Assembly (NCBI RefSeq): GCF_030317035.1
Contig: NZ_JASZYK010000020.1
Span: 47,865 to 111,864 of the forward strand
Direction: 5' to 3'
DNA length: 64,000 bases
Origin: Variovorax sp. J22G73
Lineage (GTDB): Bacteria; Pseudomonadota; Gammaproteobacteria; Burkholderiales; Burkholderiaceae_C
Below the pieces are notes generated by a model. The model ran no database searches. It was not told the DNA's origin and saw nothing but the letters and a program-made list of their open reading frames with translations. Both the position numbers and the translations under genes were made by a program. Below are positions 19,717 through 28,472 of the stretch, one piece after another; position 1 is the first letter of the stretch, and each line of letters starts with the position of its first letter.

Positions 19717-20529
19717 TCAGACGGTCGGTCCGTGGAACCAGCCCTCGACAAAGGGCGCCGCGCCAGCCAAGGCCGGGCCAAACCTGACGCTGCCGCGGTG
19801 CGCCTGCGCGATGCCCCGTATCCGCGCACGCCGGCTGGCGCTTGCCAACTGCGGTAATGCTTCCACAGACGATGCTCCGGAAACCGAGGCGACGCTATAC
19901 ACCGCGATACGAAAGCGCATGCCCGCAACTTCGCTGACAACAATGCGGCCCAAAGCCCCGGCTTGCATCGAACCCACCTCCTCGAGCGCGAGCCGAATGA
20001 ACTGCGCAATGCGCGCCACATCGCCGTGAGCGTCGCCTTGGCCCAGACGGTCGTGCTCGATGGCACCGACGCACCGGCCTCCCAGCGCGTCCGCGAGCAT
20101 TTGCGCCACAGTCGAATGCAATGGAAATGGCCGCATCGCGGCACCGATCGAGCGACCTGCCGCCAGACGACCCAGATCGGCGAGTTCCTCGGCTTGCTCT
20201 TCAGCGCGCGCGGCCGCATTTGCAATATGTTCGAGCACGCCGGGCATCTCCCGCACACCTTGGGTTGAGTCGCGCCGCCCCAGCAGCTCGGTGCCCAGCA
20301 GGACTGCGGAGAGCGAGTTGCGCATGCCATGCACTGCCGCGTCTGCCAACTCGTCCAAGGAAGGATCGGCAGTGTGTCGCCTCGCCGTCCAGGCGCTCGC
20401 CACCCAAGCGAGCACATCTTCCCGAGCGGCTGGCCGCCCCACTGCTGGAACGGTTGATAGCGGCTGGCGGGCAGGTTGCAGCCTTGCTCCTGCAGCATGG
20501 AGCGCCCAGTCCGAAGTCGATTCAGGCAT
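19717..20529 (-). CDS. Histidine-kinase-like protein without clear ATP-binding motifs
   Basis: A 270-residue cytoplasmic protein. Residues about 60-90 contain DAAVHGMRNSLSAVLLGTEL, close to the HisKA phospho-acceptor H box (H-x-x-R-N-x-L). The region after it (RIAQFIRLALEEVGSMQAGA) sits where the N box should be but lacks the Asn. The end (RGIAQAHRGSVRFGPALAGA) resembles the end of a HATPase domain. It may be a divergent or decayed sensor kinase. The nearest receiver-like protein is on the opposite strand about 2.9 kb away. Confidence 0.6.
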   Translation of the reverse strand: MPESTSDWALHAAGARLQPARQPLSTVPAVGRPAAREDVLAWVASAWTARRHTADPSLDELADAAVHGMRNSLSAVLLGTELLGRRDSTQGVREMPGVLEHIANAAARAEEQAEELADLGRLAAGRSIGAAMRPFPLHSTVAQMLADALGGRCVGAIEHDRLGQGDAHGDVARIAQFIRLALEEVGSMQAGALGRIVVSEVAGMRFRIAVYSVASVSGASSVEALPQLASASRRARIRGIAQAHRGSVRFGPALAGAAPFVEGWFHGPTV

Positions 20530-21560
20530 TTGATCGGTCCCATTCCGTCAAGAAGAGCGGAGCTCGCCCCCTGACGTGCCCCTCGCTGTCGGTTGCGCCA
20601 ATGGCTTACAAACGGACAGCGCATACTTTGCGATGTTGCAACCCCACATGCTGTCGGCAAACTCAGAACGACGCGTCAGCCAACGCCCCTGTTACGTCGC
20701 TTCGGCGCCTCAGGCAAAAGCATGCTACCCAGATGACCCTTGCCCGTCGAGTGATTGGGCCGCTTGGCCCGGCGCGGAGCGCCGATCCATGCGACATCAG
20801 AGGTCGACTCCTGACGGGCGCCGCAAAGCAAACGGACCGGATGGCGAGCAAGCCGGCGAACACTCGACAGGATCTTGCATCCACGTCGGGTGGCAACTCG
20901 ATGCGCCGCCGCAGACGTCATTCCTTGCCCCGAGGACACCCCTCAGCAACACACGGGAGGTGGCGGGTCTCGAGGCCGGGATTCTGACGACCAAAGCAAC
21001 ACATTCCCGGTCCGATGCGGCAGCATGCTGCACGCTGCACGCTGCACGCTGCATGCAGCCGCAGAGACTGCCCAGACGCTCCAGCGCTCAGGAGGTCGGA
21101 AATCCTGAAGTCGATGCACCGGGGAGACACCAGCAAAGTGTTGTCGGTCTCACATCGAGCATGTCCGGCAATGGAACTGAATTCACGTCCCTCTCGATCA
21201 GCACTTACAGCAAACAAGCTCAGGCCTTGCGTCAATGCCGCAGTTGGAAAGGTATGTGAGGGTGCACTTGTCTCTGCCTGGCCAGACGCACCGTGATCGG
21301 GCGGCGCGCCACGAGCAGGTCGTTTCACACCTGCCCCGTTTTTGTGCGACCGTTGAACGCTGACGTATTGCTTCTTGGCCGGACGCCGTGCTCAATTTGT
21401 CGGCCGCGAAAAATTCGCCCACAGATTTTGACCGCCCGCTGCCGCCCAGCGAATGTTCCTGATCGCAGTTGTGATGCAGATCACACCTGAAGCCGGATAA
21501 AAGCCACGCCCGGAGAATATTTCCCCTTGCTTCCTCTGACACGCACCCGAGCAGACATGA
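20530..21560. other. Long intergenic stretch
   Basis: About 1 kb between the kinase-like gene and the divergent CSS-EAL gene. Both promoters should be here. No gene is supported; the frames present have no ribosome site, domain or sensible composition. A 7-base tandem repeat is listed separately. Confidence 0.4.
21027..21053. repeat. 7-bp tandem repeat (gctgcac)
   Basis: Three perfect copies and a partial fourth, followed by gcatgcagc, which pairs with the flanking gcagcatgc. The same unit in reverse complement (gtgcagc, two copies) occurs at 49557-49570. A small dispersed intergenic repeat is possible. Confidence 0.7.
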
Positions 21561-23294
21561 ATGCAATATCGTTCATGCTCTTTTCCGAATGAAAGTGGCG
21601 TGATGCGGTTTGCGGACTTTCATCCAGTCGGATCGCCCATCTCGCGGCGCGACAGTCATCCCGAGGCGACGGTGATGGGGCAGCTGATGTCCAGGCGGCA
21701 CAGGACGAGCCTTTGGTCGATCCTCGGCATGCTGGTGGCGCTCGCTGCCGTCGGCGGGTTCCTGATTGCACATGAGCAAAACAAGATCCGCAGTGCAGCA
21801 GCCACGGTGATTGCAAAACCGCTCGAGCGGGTCGCAGAGGTGAATGCGGCGTTCCAGGAGCTGCATGCGCTGGACGTTCCAGCATGCTCACCGATGCATC
21901 TTGCTGCGTTGCGGTCGATCGCCTTTCGGTCTGCAATCATTCGTGACGTGATCTTCCAGGGAGAACACCCTGGTCAACGGTGCAGTGGGAATCTGGGCGC
22001 CGCCGCTTCCGCGCTGCCTTCGAAAAGCCCCGACTTCACCTCGGAGACCGGCCGCCAGATATGGCGCAATGTCGATCTGCCGCTCTCGCCCGGCGTCAAA
22101 TCCACGCTGGTCCAGGAACGAGGTTATGAACTCCTGATTGCGCCGGAGAGTCAGCCTGCGACGGCGGAGCACGGTTACTACGCCCTGAGTGTGGTTCTTC
22201 TGAACAGAGCCAACAACAGCATACTTGTGGTACGCGGATCGGATCCGGGAATCGATCAACCACTGCTTGTCTCCGGTGCGACACGTTGGCTTCGGGGCGA
22301 CCTGGTGTCGGTCGCTTGTTTGCCCGGGCAGATCACGTGCTACGTGCTGAAGGCACATGGAGCTTCCGTGCTGATGAGCAACCTGATGCTGCTCGTCTTC
22401 ACCGCACTCCTCGCCGGCGTCGGCACGGCGCTCGGCTTTGCCTCATGGTCCGCCCGTCAATTCAAGACGCACACCATTGATGCGCTGCTGCGCGAAGCCG
22501 TTCGCAATCAGGAGCTGTTCATGCATTACCAGCCCATCGTCGACAACCGGACCGGCGAGATGGTGTCGGCCGAAGCGCTGATGCGCTGGACGCTGCCCAG
22601 CGGGGAAAGCATCTCGCCAGTGGTCTTCATTCCGATCGCCGAGGCGAACGACCTGATTGGCGAGTTAACCCGTCTGGCGCTTCAACGTGTCTCTGAAGAC
22701 TTCGGCGCCTTTCTTCGCAGCCACCCAAACTTCAAGATCAGCGTGAACGTCGTTCCCGCAGACATGGTGGACGACAACTTCCATCGGTCGCTGCAGCTAC
22801 ATTTCGAAGCGCAGGGCATTGCCCCCACGCAACTGGCTTTTGAACTCACGGAACGCACGTCTGCAAAGCTTGAATCTGCAGTGACCGTGATGGTGGAGTT
22901 GGGCGGCCGTGGCCACGAGATCTGCATCGATGACTTCGGCACGGGGTACGCCAACCTGTCTTACCTCAGCGACTTGAAGGTCGACAAGATCAAGCTGGAC
23001 AAGAAGTTCACCGACACCGTAGGGACGGGAACGTTGAGGGAGAGAATCGTCCCCTCCGTCATCGAATTGGCCAAGGAACTGGGTGTGGAGATCATCGTGG
23101 AAGGTGTCGAAAACCACGAGCAGGTCAAATACTTTCGAGAGCGCGGCGTGCACCTGATGCAAGGCTGGTTCTATGGTCGACCGCTGCCGCCGGCGGAGCT
23201 GATCCACGCGTTGCAGGCTCCACGGAGCGTGGCAGCGAGCCATCCTCGCCGATCGCCGAACACCCTCCACACCGCCGCGCCGGCGTTCGTCTGA
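21561..23294 (+). CDS. Membrane c-di-GMP phosphodiesterase with CSS periplasmic domain and EAL domain
   Basis: A 577-residue inner-membrane enzyme expected to cut c-di-GMP to pGpG. A first membrane helix (about 50-70, ILGMLVALAAVGGFLI) and a second (about 270-295, LMLLVFTALLAGVGTALGFA) enclose a periplasmic CSS-motif domain starting at ACSPMHLAALRSIAFRSAII; in known relatives such cysteines respond to redox state. The EAL domain is complete: Glu338 in SAEALMRW, ISVNVVP, FELTERTS, CIDDFGTGYANLSYL, VDKIKLDKKF and IIVEGVEN. The first ATG is used; ATGs 14 and 38 codons later are alternatives. Confidence 0.92.
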   Translation: MQYRSCSFPNESGVMRFADFHPVGSPISRRDSHPEATVMGQLMSRRHRTSLWSILGMLVALAAVGGFLIAHEQNKIRSAAATVIAKPLERVAEVNAAFQELHALDVPACSPMHLAALRSIAFRSAIIRDVIFQGEHPGQRCSGNLGAAASALPSKSPDFTSETGRQIWRNVDLPLSPGVKSTLVQERGYELLIAPESQPATAEHGYYALSVVLLNRANNSILVVRGSDPGIDQPLLVSGATRWLRGDLVSVACLPGQITCYVLKAHGASVLMSNLMLLVFTALLAGVGTALGFASWSARQFKTHTIDALLREAVRNQELFMHYQPIVDNRTGEMVSAEALMRWTLPSGESISPVVFIPIAEANDLIGELTRLALQRVSEDFGAFLRSHPNFKISVNVVPADMVDDNFHRSLQLHFEAQGIAPTQLAFELTERTSAKLESAVTVMVELGGRGHEICIDDFGTGYANLSYLSDLKVDKIKLDKKFTDTVGTGTLRERIVPSVIELAKELGVEIIVEGVENHEQVKYFRERGVHLMQGWFYGRPLPPAELIHALQAPRSVAASHPRRSPNTLHTAAPAFV

Positions 23295-23416
23295 TCCCAC
23301 GCCGCCCGCCCCACGATGCCTGCAGTGCCACGCACAAGAGGGAACCCGCTGCGCAATCCAAAGATGGATCCGACAGCAACGGGGCAACTGTCTTTCACGC
23401 ACACGGGAGATGACTC

Positions 23417-24235
23417 TTGAAGACAATCAGGGCCGCACTTGTCGATCACAGCGAAAGTCGCAGACATGAGCTGAGCTCGCGGCTCCGACGGATCGGGCCA
23501 TCGGTGCGCGAGTTCCGGGACACCAACGAATTTCTCGAGCAGTTGGCCCGCAATCATCCGTGCGATGTCCTGATCATGGCTGTCACCCGTCATGCCGAGT
23601 GGTTGGGCGTGTCCGCCATCTGCCGTGCAAAGGATGTCCCCGTCCTTCTCTGCCTGGAGGCGCTGCAATGGAGATCGCTGCCGCGCAGCGACGATTTCTT
23701 CGGTGCCACCGTGATTGGTTTCGCGGCGCTGAGCGATGACGAACTTGAATGGAGGATCGAAGCACTCCTGCACCAATCGGGGTTTCATGCAAAGCGCGGC
23801 GACGCCGAGCGAGAGGTGACCTGGGGCGACTACCGCTTCGTCATGGATGGCCGCCACGTCGTGATTCACAGGCGTCTGGAAATCCAGCTCCAACCGCTCC
23901 AGTTCGATCTGGCCATCACCCTCTTCGGCAATGTGGGGCATGTGGTTTCGCGTGATCTGCTCATGCGCTCATTGTGGAAAGGCTCCACGCACAGCAGCCG
24001 GTCCCGGGCTCTGGATGTCTGCGTCGCGCGGGTGCGAACACGTCTCGCGTTGCGCAAAGAGAATGGATTTGAGCTGCTGCCGGTCTACGGCCGTGGCTAC
24101 AAATTGGTGGCTGCCACGTCAGCCCATGGTGATTTCATCATCCCTCACTCGCTCCAGGATGGCGCATCCGCTCCAGTCGTCGCGATCGGCACCTCGAAGC
24201 CGCCGCGCCCGGTTGGAGAGCCAACAAATGGCTGA
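23417..24235 (+). CDS. Atypical response regulator with OmpR-type winged helix
   Basis: A 272-residue protein. The N-terminal 120 residues follow the receiver pattern (IRAALVDHSESRRHELSSRL, CDVLIMAVTRHAEWLG), but the position expected for the phosphorylated Asp at the end of the third strand is occupied by AVT. The C-terminal half is a winged helix (QLQPLQFDLAITLFGNVGHV, VSRDLLMRSLWKG, LDVCVARVRTRL, GFELLPVYGRGYKL). It is likely regulated without phosphorylation. The TTG start follows GGGAGA at good spacing. It lies 122 bases after the CSS-EAL gene and may be co-transcribed with it. Confidence 0.85.
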   Translation: MKTIRAALVDHSESRRHELSSRLRRIGPSVREFRDTNEFLEQLARNHPCDVLIMAVTRHAEWLGVSAICRAKDVPVLLCLEALQWRSLPRSDDFFGATVIGFAALSDDELEWRIEALLHQSGFHAKRGDAEREVTWGDYRFVMDGRHVVIHRRLEIQLQPLQFDLAITLFGNVGHVVSRDLLMRSLWKGSTHSSRSRALDVCVARVRTRLALRKENGFELLPVYGRGYKLVAATSAHGDFIIPHSLQDGASAPVVAIGTSKPPRPVGEPTNG

Positions 24236-24448
24236 CGGGAACACGCCGCAGCGCCGCAGCGGCTGAACGGGGCAAGCCTGCTTCAACGCGTGTGACGCTC
24301 GCAGCGCGCGAACGGCCATGTCGCGCGGCAGCGCACGGCAGGCTTCCCGAAGCCGACTCGCGTCGTCGGACGGAGACCCCTTCGCATAATTCATACGTCG
24401 AAAAGCGCATGGTGTGACGGGAATCACAGGTAGATGCACTGAGCTTTA

Positions 24449-25732
24449 GTGAAAGATGCATCAAAAGATAAAGTTTCCTTTTGTTTTACAAATGGAGACA
24501 AGCCTGTGACTTTCCTGCCAAGCTCGAGGGCTCCAAACCGACGTCCGCCCGCCCGCCTGCTCGCTTTGCTGAAGCTTGCCGGCGTGATGTCCGCGATGCC
24601 CCTGCTCGTGCTCAGTCGTCCCGCATACGCCGGCAACGGCACGCAACCCGTCACCAACGTCGCCCCCGGGAACATTGCCGAGGGCAGCACGGATGCGATC
24701 AATGGTGCGCAGGCCTACCAGATCCAGACGACGGCGCAGACTGCCCTGAGCACAGCCGACGGAGCCACGGGCTTGGCCACGGCGGCCTATACCGGCGGCA
24801 TTCGCGCACAGATGGCCGCGGACAACGCCCAGGTCAGTGCGAACAACGCAATAAACTATGCGTACACGGTCAACCTCGCTGCTGGCGCGGCGCAGTCCAC
24901 GGCCAACGCCGCGCTGTCGAGCGCGGGCGCTGCACAGAGCTCAGCCGACAGCGCACAGAACACGGCGAACTCGGCATTGAGCGCAGCTGGCACGTCGCAA
25001 AGCACGGCCGATGGCGCCATGGGCCTGGCCTCGGCGGCTTACACCGGTGCGACTCGCGCACAAAGGTCCGCGGACAATGCGCAGGCCAGTGCCAACGCTG
25101 CAATGAGCTATGCGTACACAGTCAACCTCGCCGCAGGCGCTGCACAAAACACCGCGGACTCCGCCCAGTCGGCCGCCGGCGCCGCACAGGGGACAGCCAA
25201 CACGGCACTGAGCACGGCCAACACCGCAGCCAGTTCCGCGGGCGCGGCCCAAAGCACCGCCGACGGCGCGATGGGGCTTGCGTCGGCCGCCTACAGCGGA
25301 GCCAACGCGGCCCAGCAGTCCGCCAACGCTGCCCATAGTCTGGCAGGCACCGCCCTGGGCGCGGCCAATTCCGCGAACCACACCGCCGGGGCGGCGCAAA
25401 GCACGGCGGATTCGGCGCTTTCGGCTGCGGACACGGCCCAGACCAGCGCGAACTTGGCCCACGTTGCCGCAGGCGCCGCGCAGAGCACCGCCAACACGGC
25501 GGTCACGGCTGCCGCTGCAGCGCAAGGCACCGCCAACGTCGCGGTGTCTGCGGCCGCCGCTGCGCAACATACTGCCGACGGCGCGCAAGGAACTGCGACG
25601 ACAGCGCTGGGTCTGGCGCAGAACGCTGCGCAGTACACCTCGGACGGCAAGCGCTGGCGCTCAACGGCAATGGCGGTGCCGGCACCACGGTCAGCAACGT
25701 CCGCGCCGGGCAGGCCTCTACAGACGCGGTGA
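24449..25732 (+). CDS. Trimeric autotransporter adhesin, N-terminal part (frameshifted)
   Basis: This half carries a signal peptide (LLALLKLAGVMSAMPLLVLS, then RPAYA) and a long Ala/Ser/Thr/Gln-rich stalk. The stalk repeats a 14-residue unit of the type AQSTANTAVTAAAA, which suits a trimeric coiled coil. Near the end (AAQYTSDGK) the frame leaves the family pattern, reads RWRSTAMAVPAPR and stops. In the other frame the expected continuation ALALNGNGGAGTTVSNVRAG runs straight into the following anchor-encoding part. One missing G near 25650 would explain this, giving one broken gene or a base-calling error. The start is a GTG without a strong ribosome site and is uncertain. Confidence 0.72.
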   Translation: MKDASKDKVSFCFTNGDKPVTFLPSSRAPNRRPPARLLALLKLAGVMSAMPLLVLSRPAYAGNGTQPVTNVAPGNIAEGSTDAINGAQAYQIQTTAQTALSTADGATGLATAAYTGGIRAQMAADNAQVSANNAINYAYTVNLAAGAAQSTANAALSSAGAAQSSADSAQNTANSALSAAGTSQSTADGAMGLASAAYTGATRAQRSADNAQASANAAMSYAYTVNLAAGAAQNTADSAQSAAGAAQGTANTALSTANTAASSAGAAQSTADGAMGLASAAYSGANAAQQSANAAHSLAGTALGAANSANHTAGAAQSTADSALSAADTAQTSANLAHVAAGAAQSTANTAVTAAAAAQGTANVAVSAAAAAQHTADGAQGTATTALGLAQNAAQYTSDGKRWRSTAMAVPAPRSATSAPGRPLQTR

Positions 25733-26532
25733 ACGTGGCACAGATGCAGCAGGCCGATCAGGCCACCTTGAGCAGCGCCAACAGTTTTTCAAACCAGCAG
25801 GTTCGAGCGCTCCAGGCGGTCATGAACCAGGCCTTCCAGAACGGGCTTTGCAGTTTCAGCAACGGCAGCGTGAGCTGCGGCACGAGCAGCATCGTTCAGG
25901 GCAACGGCGCCACGGCCATCGGCAACGGAGCCCAGGCTGTCGGTGACCGCACGACCGCCGTGGGTACCGGTGCAGAGGCGCGCTTCGAGGGCTCCGTCGC
26001 GATTGGTGCAGGTGCACGTGCATTGGCCGATCCAACCACAGCCATCGGAAGCAATGCGGTGGCGGCGGGCAACAACTCGGTGGCCGTGGGTGCAAATACG
26101 TTGGCAAGCGGCACAAATTCCGTGGCACTGGGGCAAGGGTCGGTCTCGACACGCGACAACACGGTGTCAGTGGGCGATTCCACGACGGGCCTCATTCGTC
26201 AGGTCACCAACGTCGCGCCGGGCACACAGCCCACCGACGCCGCGAACGTATCTCAGCTGCAGCAGGCCGTTGATGCCGCATCCACCGCGGCACGCCAGTT
26301 CGCCGCCCGGGGAGTGGCCGCTGCCCTGGCCATGCCGCAGATGCCGGCGTTGGCGCCGGGCAAGCAGTGGACAGGTGCCGCCGCAGGCAACTACGCAGGC
26401 GAAAACGCATTGGGCGTTTCCTGGGGCTATCAGATCAACGAAGCGCTCAACGTCGGTGTGGGCGTGTCTGGAGCGGTGGGCGGCGGAACCACTCGGCTAG
26501 CCACGCGCGTGCAAGTGGGCTTCGCCTGGTAG
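25729..26532 (+). CDS. Trimeric autotransporter adhesin, head repeats and YadA-type anchor (frameshifted part)
   Basis: This half contains YadA-like head repeats (ATAIGNGAQAVGDRTTAVGT, GSVAIGAGARALADPTTAIG, NSVAVGANTLASGTNSVALG), a neck (STTGLIRQVTNVAPGTQPTD) and the C-terminal YadA anchor ending LATRVQVGFAW. The anchor should form a 12-strand outer-membrane barrel as a trimer. Alone it lacks a signal peptide. Its GTG overlaps the stop of the upstream part by four bases (GTGA), but the intact gene is more likely a single 2.1-kb frame interrupted by one base. Surface adhesion is the known role of the family. Confidence 0.78.
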   Translation: MNVAQMQQADQATLSSANSFSNQQVRALQAVMNQAFQNGLCSFSNGSVSCGTSSIVQGNGATAIGNGAQAVGDRTTAVGTGAEARFEGSVAIGAGARALADPTTAIGSNAVAAGNNSVAVGANTLASGTNSVALGQGSVSTRDNTVSVGDSTTGLIRQVTNVAPGTQPTDAANVSQLQQAVDAASTAARQFAARGVAAALAMPQMPALAPGKQWTGAAAGNYAGENALGVSWGYQINEALNVGVGVSGAVGGGTTRLATRVQVGFAW

Positions 26533-26577
26533 CACCCGGCAACCTAATTGAACCACCTGCGCCTGTCTATCGTTGTC

Positions 26578-26778
26578 ATGGCTCATCTATTTTCCGCTTG
26601 CCGTTGCGACATAGGGCTGCTCGTGCGGGTGCCGAGGACGGCATGGATGCGCCTGTTGCCTGCGCGACGCCTCTATCGCTGCGCTTTTTGCGGCAAGGCC
26701 CAGCTGCTTTCTCAACATGCCGTGCAGGAGGAGCGTGCCGCCGCTCGCTCCATGGCAGAAAAGCAGCAACACAAGTGA
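26578..26778 (+). CDS. Small cysteine-rich protein
   Basis: A 66-residue protein with two Cys pairs spaced like a zinc ribbon: FSACRCD near the start and YRCAFCGK after the basic segment RVPRTAWMRLLPARRL. Small proteins with this arrangement are common in Burkholderiales, with no assigned role that I know. No good ribosome site precedes the ATG, and a TTG ten codons upstream is possible. It ends 28 bases before the XRE-type gene in the same direction. Confidence 0.5.
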   Translation: MAHLFSACRCDIGLLVRVPRTAWMRLLPARRLYRCAFCGKAQLLSQHAVQEERAAARSMAEKQQHK

Positions 26779-26806
26779 TGTCGAGAGCGACAGGAAGTCC
26801 AATCCG

Positions 26807-27199
26807 ATGAGCGGCACGCTTTCCGAGCGCTTGCAGGAACTCATTGCCGAAAAGGGCCGTGGTTGCCAAGCCGACCTGGCCCGTCACTGCGGCGTGACCC
26901 GCCCGGCGATCACGCACTGGCTGTCGGGCCGCAACAAAGGCGTCGAGTCCACTTACCTGTTCGCGATCGCCGATTATTTTCGAGTCGATGCGAGATGGCT
27001 CGCGACCGGGGAAGGGGCCAAATGGTCCGGTCCTTCGATGGAACTCTGGAAGAAGGTGCAGCCTACTGTCGGGGAGGTGCTGGCGTTGTTGGAAGAAAAG
27101 GGCTTTGGCCGATCCAGCCTGACCCATGCAGAGCGCGTCGAGTTGTACCTCTGGCTGGTCGGTGAACTTCCGACGTATCCTGGGCAGCGGCTACTTTGA
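26807..27199 (+). CDS. XRE-family (Cro/CI-type) DNA-binding protein
   Basis: A 130-residue protein with an N-terminal helix-turn-helix (GCQADLARHCGVTRPAITHW, LSGRNKGVESTYLFAIADYF) followed by RVDARWLATGEG, the usual end of a phage-repressor-type domain. The C-terminal 60 residues (ELWKKVQPTVGEVLALLEEK) are helical and of unknown role. The start is the ATG encoding MSGTLSERL, about 11 bases after AGGAAG. No recognisable phage genes are nearby. Confidence 0.85.
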   Translation: MSGTLSERLQELIAEKGRGCQADLARHCGVTRPAITHWLSGRNKGVESTYLFAIADYFRVDARWLATGEGAKWSGPSMELWKKVQPTVGEVLALLEEKGFGRSSLTHAERVELYLWLVGELPTYPGQRLL

Positions 27200-27564
27200 A
27201 ATCCGCAAGGAAGGGCCGCAGTGCAGCATCGTTTGCTGGAGTGACGCAGTGCGTTCGCCTGCCCGGCTGAGGTGCGAGCACGAGCCCCCGGTCGCCGTTC
27301 CGGGAAACAGTGACTTCCAGCTGTGCCACTGACTGCCCCGCTCTTCAAGGACCGGGGCCCAGCGCCGCTCATGAACTCTCGTGTACCGGATTGGGGCCGA
27401 CTGCGGTCTCGCACACCGAAGCACGCCTTTCAACCAGTCCAAGCCGTTGCGCGCGAACTGATGTACGAGCGACGTGCAGCCTCGGTGCGCCTGCCCGCGC
27501 CGTGGAGGCCGCGATCGAATCTCTGGCCGCCGCGTCTACGACCTGGCAACCCGTCGCCTCCGAG
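27200..27564. other. Intergenic stretch, nothing recognised
   Basis: About 365 bases after the XRE-type gene. Frames read through it on both strands without ribosome sites or motifs. Confidence 0.35.
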
Positions 27565-27777
27565 CTATCCCCCACCTGAGGCCATGCGGCCAGCCGGGCG
27601 CTGGCAGGACGCCAGCGGCATGGATGCCGCAGCCGCTTTCACCCGCCGCAGCGCTTCGCGCGCCACGAGATACGCTTCGATCTGCCTTTCTCCCAAGACG
27701 ACCGGACCGCGCCGGTGCGAGGCTTTGGAAGACGATTGGTCATTCGCGGGCAAGGAAGAGCCCGATCCAGAAGACAT
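27565..27777 (-). CDS. Small hypothetical protein
   Basis: A 70-residue protein starting MSSGSGSSLPANDQSSSKAS, with a helical middle (RGPVVLGERQIEAYLVAREA) and a low-complexity tail. No family recognised. The main support is a strong ribosome site, GAAAGGAG, six bases before the ATG. The protein is basic and partly disordered. Confidence 0.5.
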   Translation of the reverse strand: MSSGSGSSLPANDQSSSKASHRRGPVVLGERQIEAYLVAREALRRVKAAAASMPLASCQRPAGRMASGGG

Positions 27778-28205
27778 GGTCACTCCTTTCTTCAATCGGG
27801 ACATTGATGCACGTCCCGCGCCGGCTAATTTACGGATGGCAGTCGCCAGTTTCAAGGTCTCCGGAACCGCAAACTCGAGGGCGCTGCAGCGCTGTCACAT
27901 CCCCTGTCCCGGCTTTCACCTCAGCCATTTGGATTTTTTCCATCGTCCTCGAGGCGAATCAGCAGCGTGCGACCGAGGCACTGCAAGGGAAGTGCCCTCG
28001 GTCGTCCGCGGCCGTGGCGCGCAGCGCTGCTCACTCAGCCGCGTGCGCAGCGGTGGGCGACCCCGCTGTGCTGGAACTGTCGCCCATGCAACTAACCCAA
28101 TGAAGTGAGGCAAGTCGGACGGCGCTGTACATCGCGTCGCAAATCTGGCCGACAGCAGCCACTGTGCGGCACTGGAAGATTTCAAATCTTCGTCAGGAGG
28201 ACTCC
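27778..28205. other. Intergenic stretch between divergent small genes
   Basis: About 430 bases upstream of two divergent small genes, presumably holding both promoters. No other feature was recognised. Confidence 0.35.
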
Positions 28206-28409
28206 ATGCACAGGCAAGATCCAAGAAACCGCCAGCGACCGCCTCGCAGCGAGCTGTGGCTGCTGGCTTTCGTCCTGCTTCTGATTGCAATGCTTGGCTT
28301 GCTTCATTTGGCGGTGCAGCGCGAGCGCGAAGCGGGGATTGGCCTGATCGAAAGCCAGTCATTCTCGAAAGTGCTCGGCAGCTTTCCAAGCAGGGCCGCC
28401 GCACGCTGA
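28206..28409 (+). CDS. Small single-pass membrane protein
   Basis: A 67-residue protein: a basic N-terminus (MHRQDPRNRQRPPRSE), one membrane helix (LWLLAFVLLLIAMLGLLHLA) and a short charged tail (VQREREAGIGLIESQ). The ATG follows AGGAGG at ideal spacing, which is strong support for translation. Function unknown; the positive-inside rule puts the N-terminus in the cytoplasm. Confidence 0.62.
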   Translation: MHRQDPRNRQRPPRSELWLLAFVLLLIAMLGLLHLAVQREREAGIGLIESQSFSKVLGSFPSRAAAR

Positions 28410-28472
28410 AGTCACCGAGCGAGCGCGCATTCCAGCGAGCGGCCAACATCACAGGCCATCCGGACGACCTCC

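Noticed and set aside
26717..27199. Prophage signalled by the XRE-type regulator
   Set aside because: No integrase, structural phage gene or attachment repeat was found nearby.
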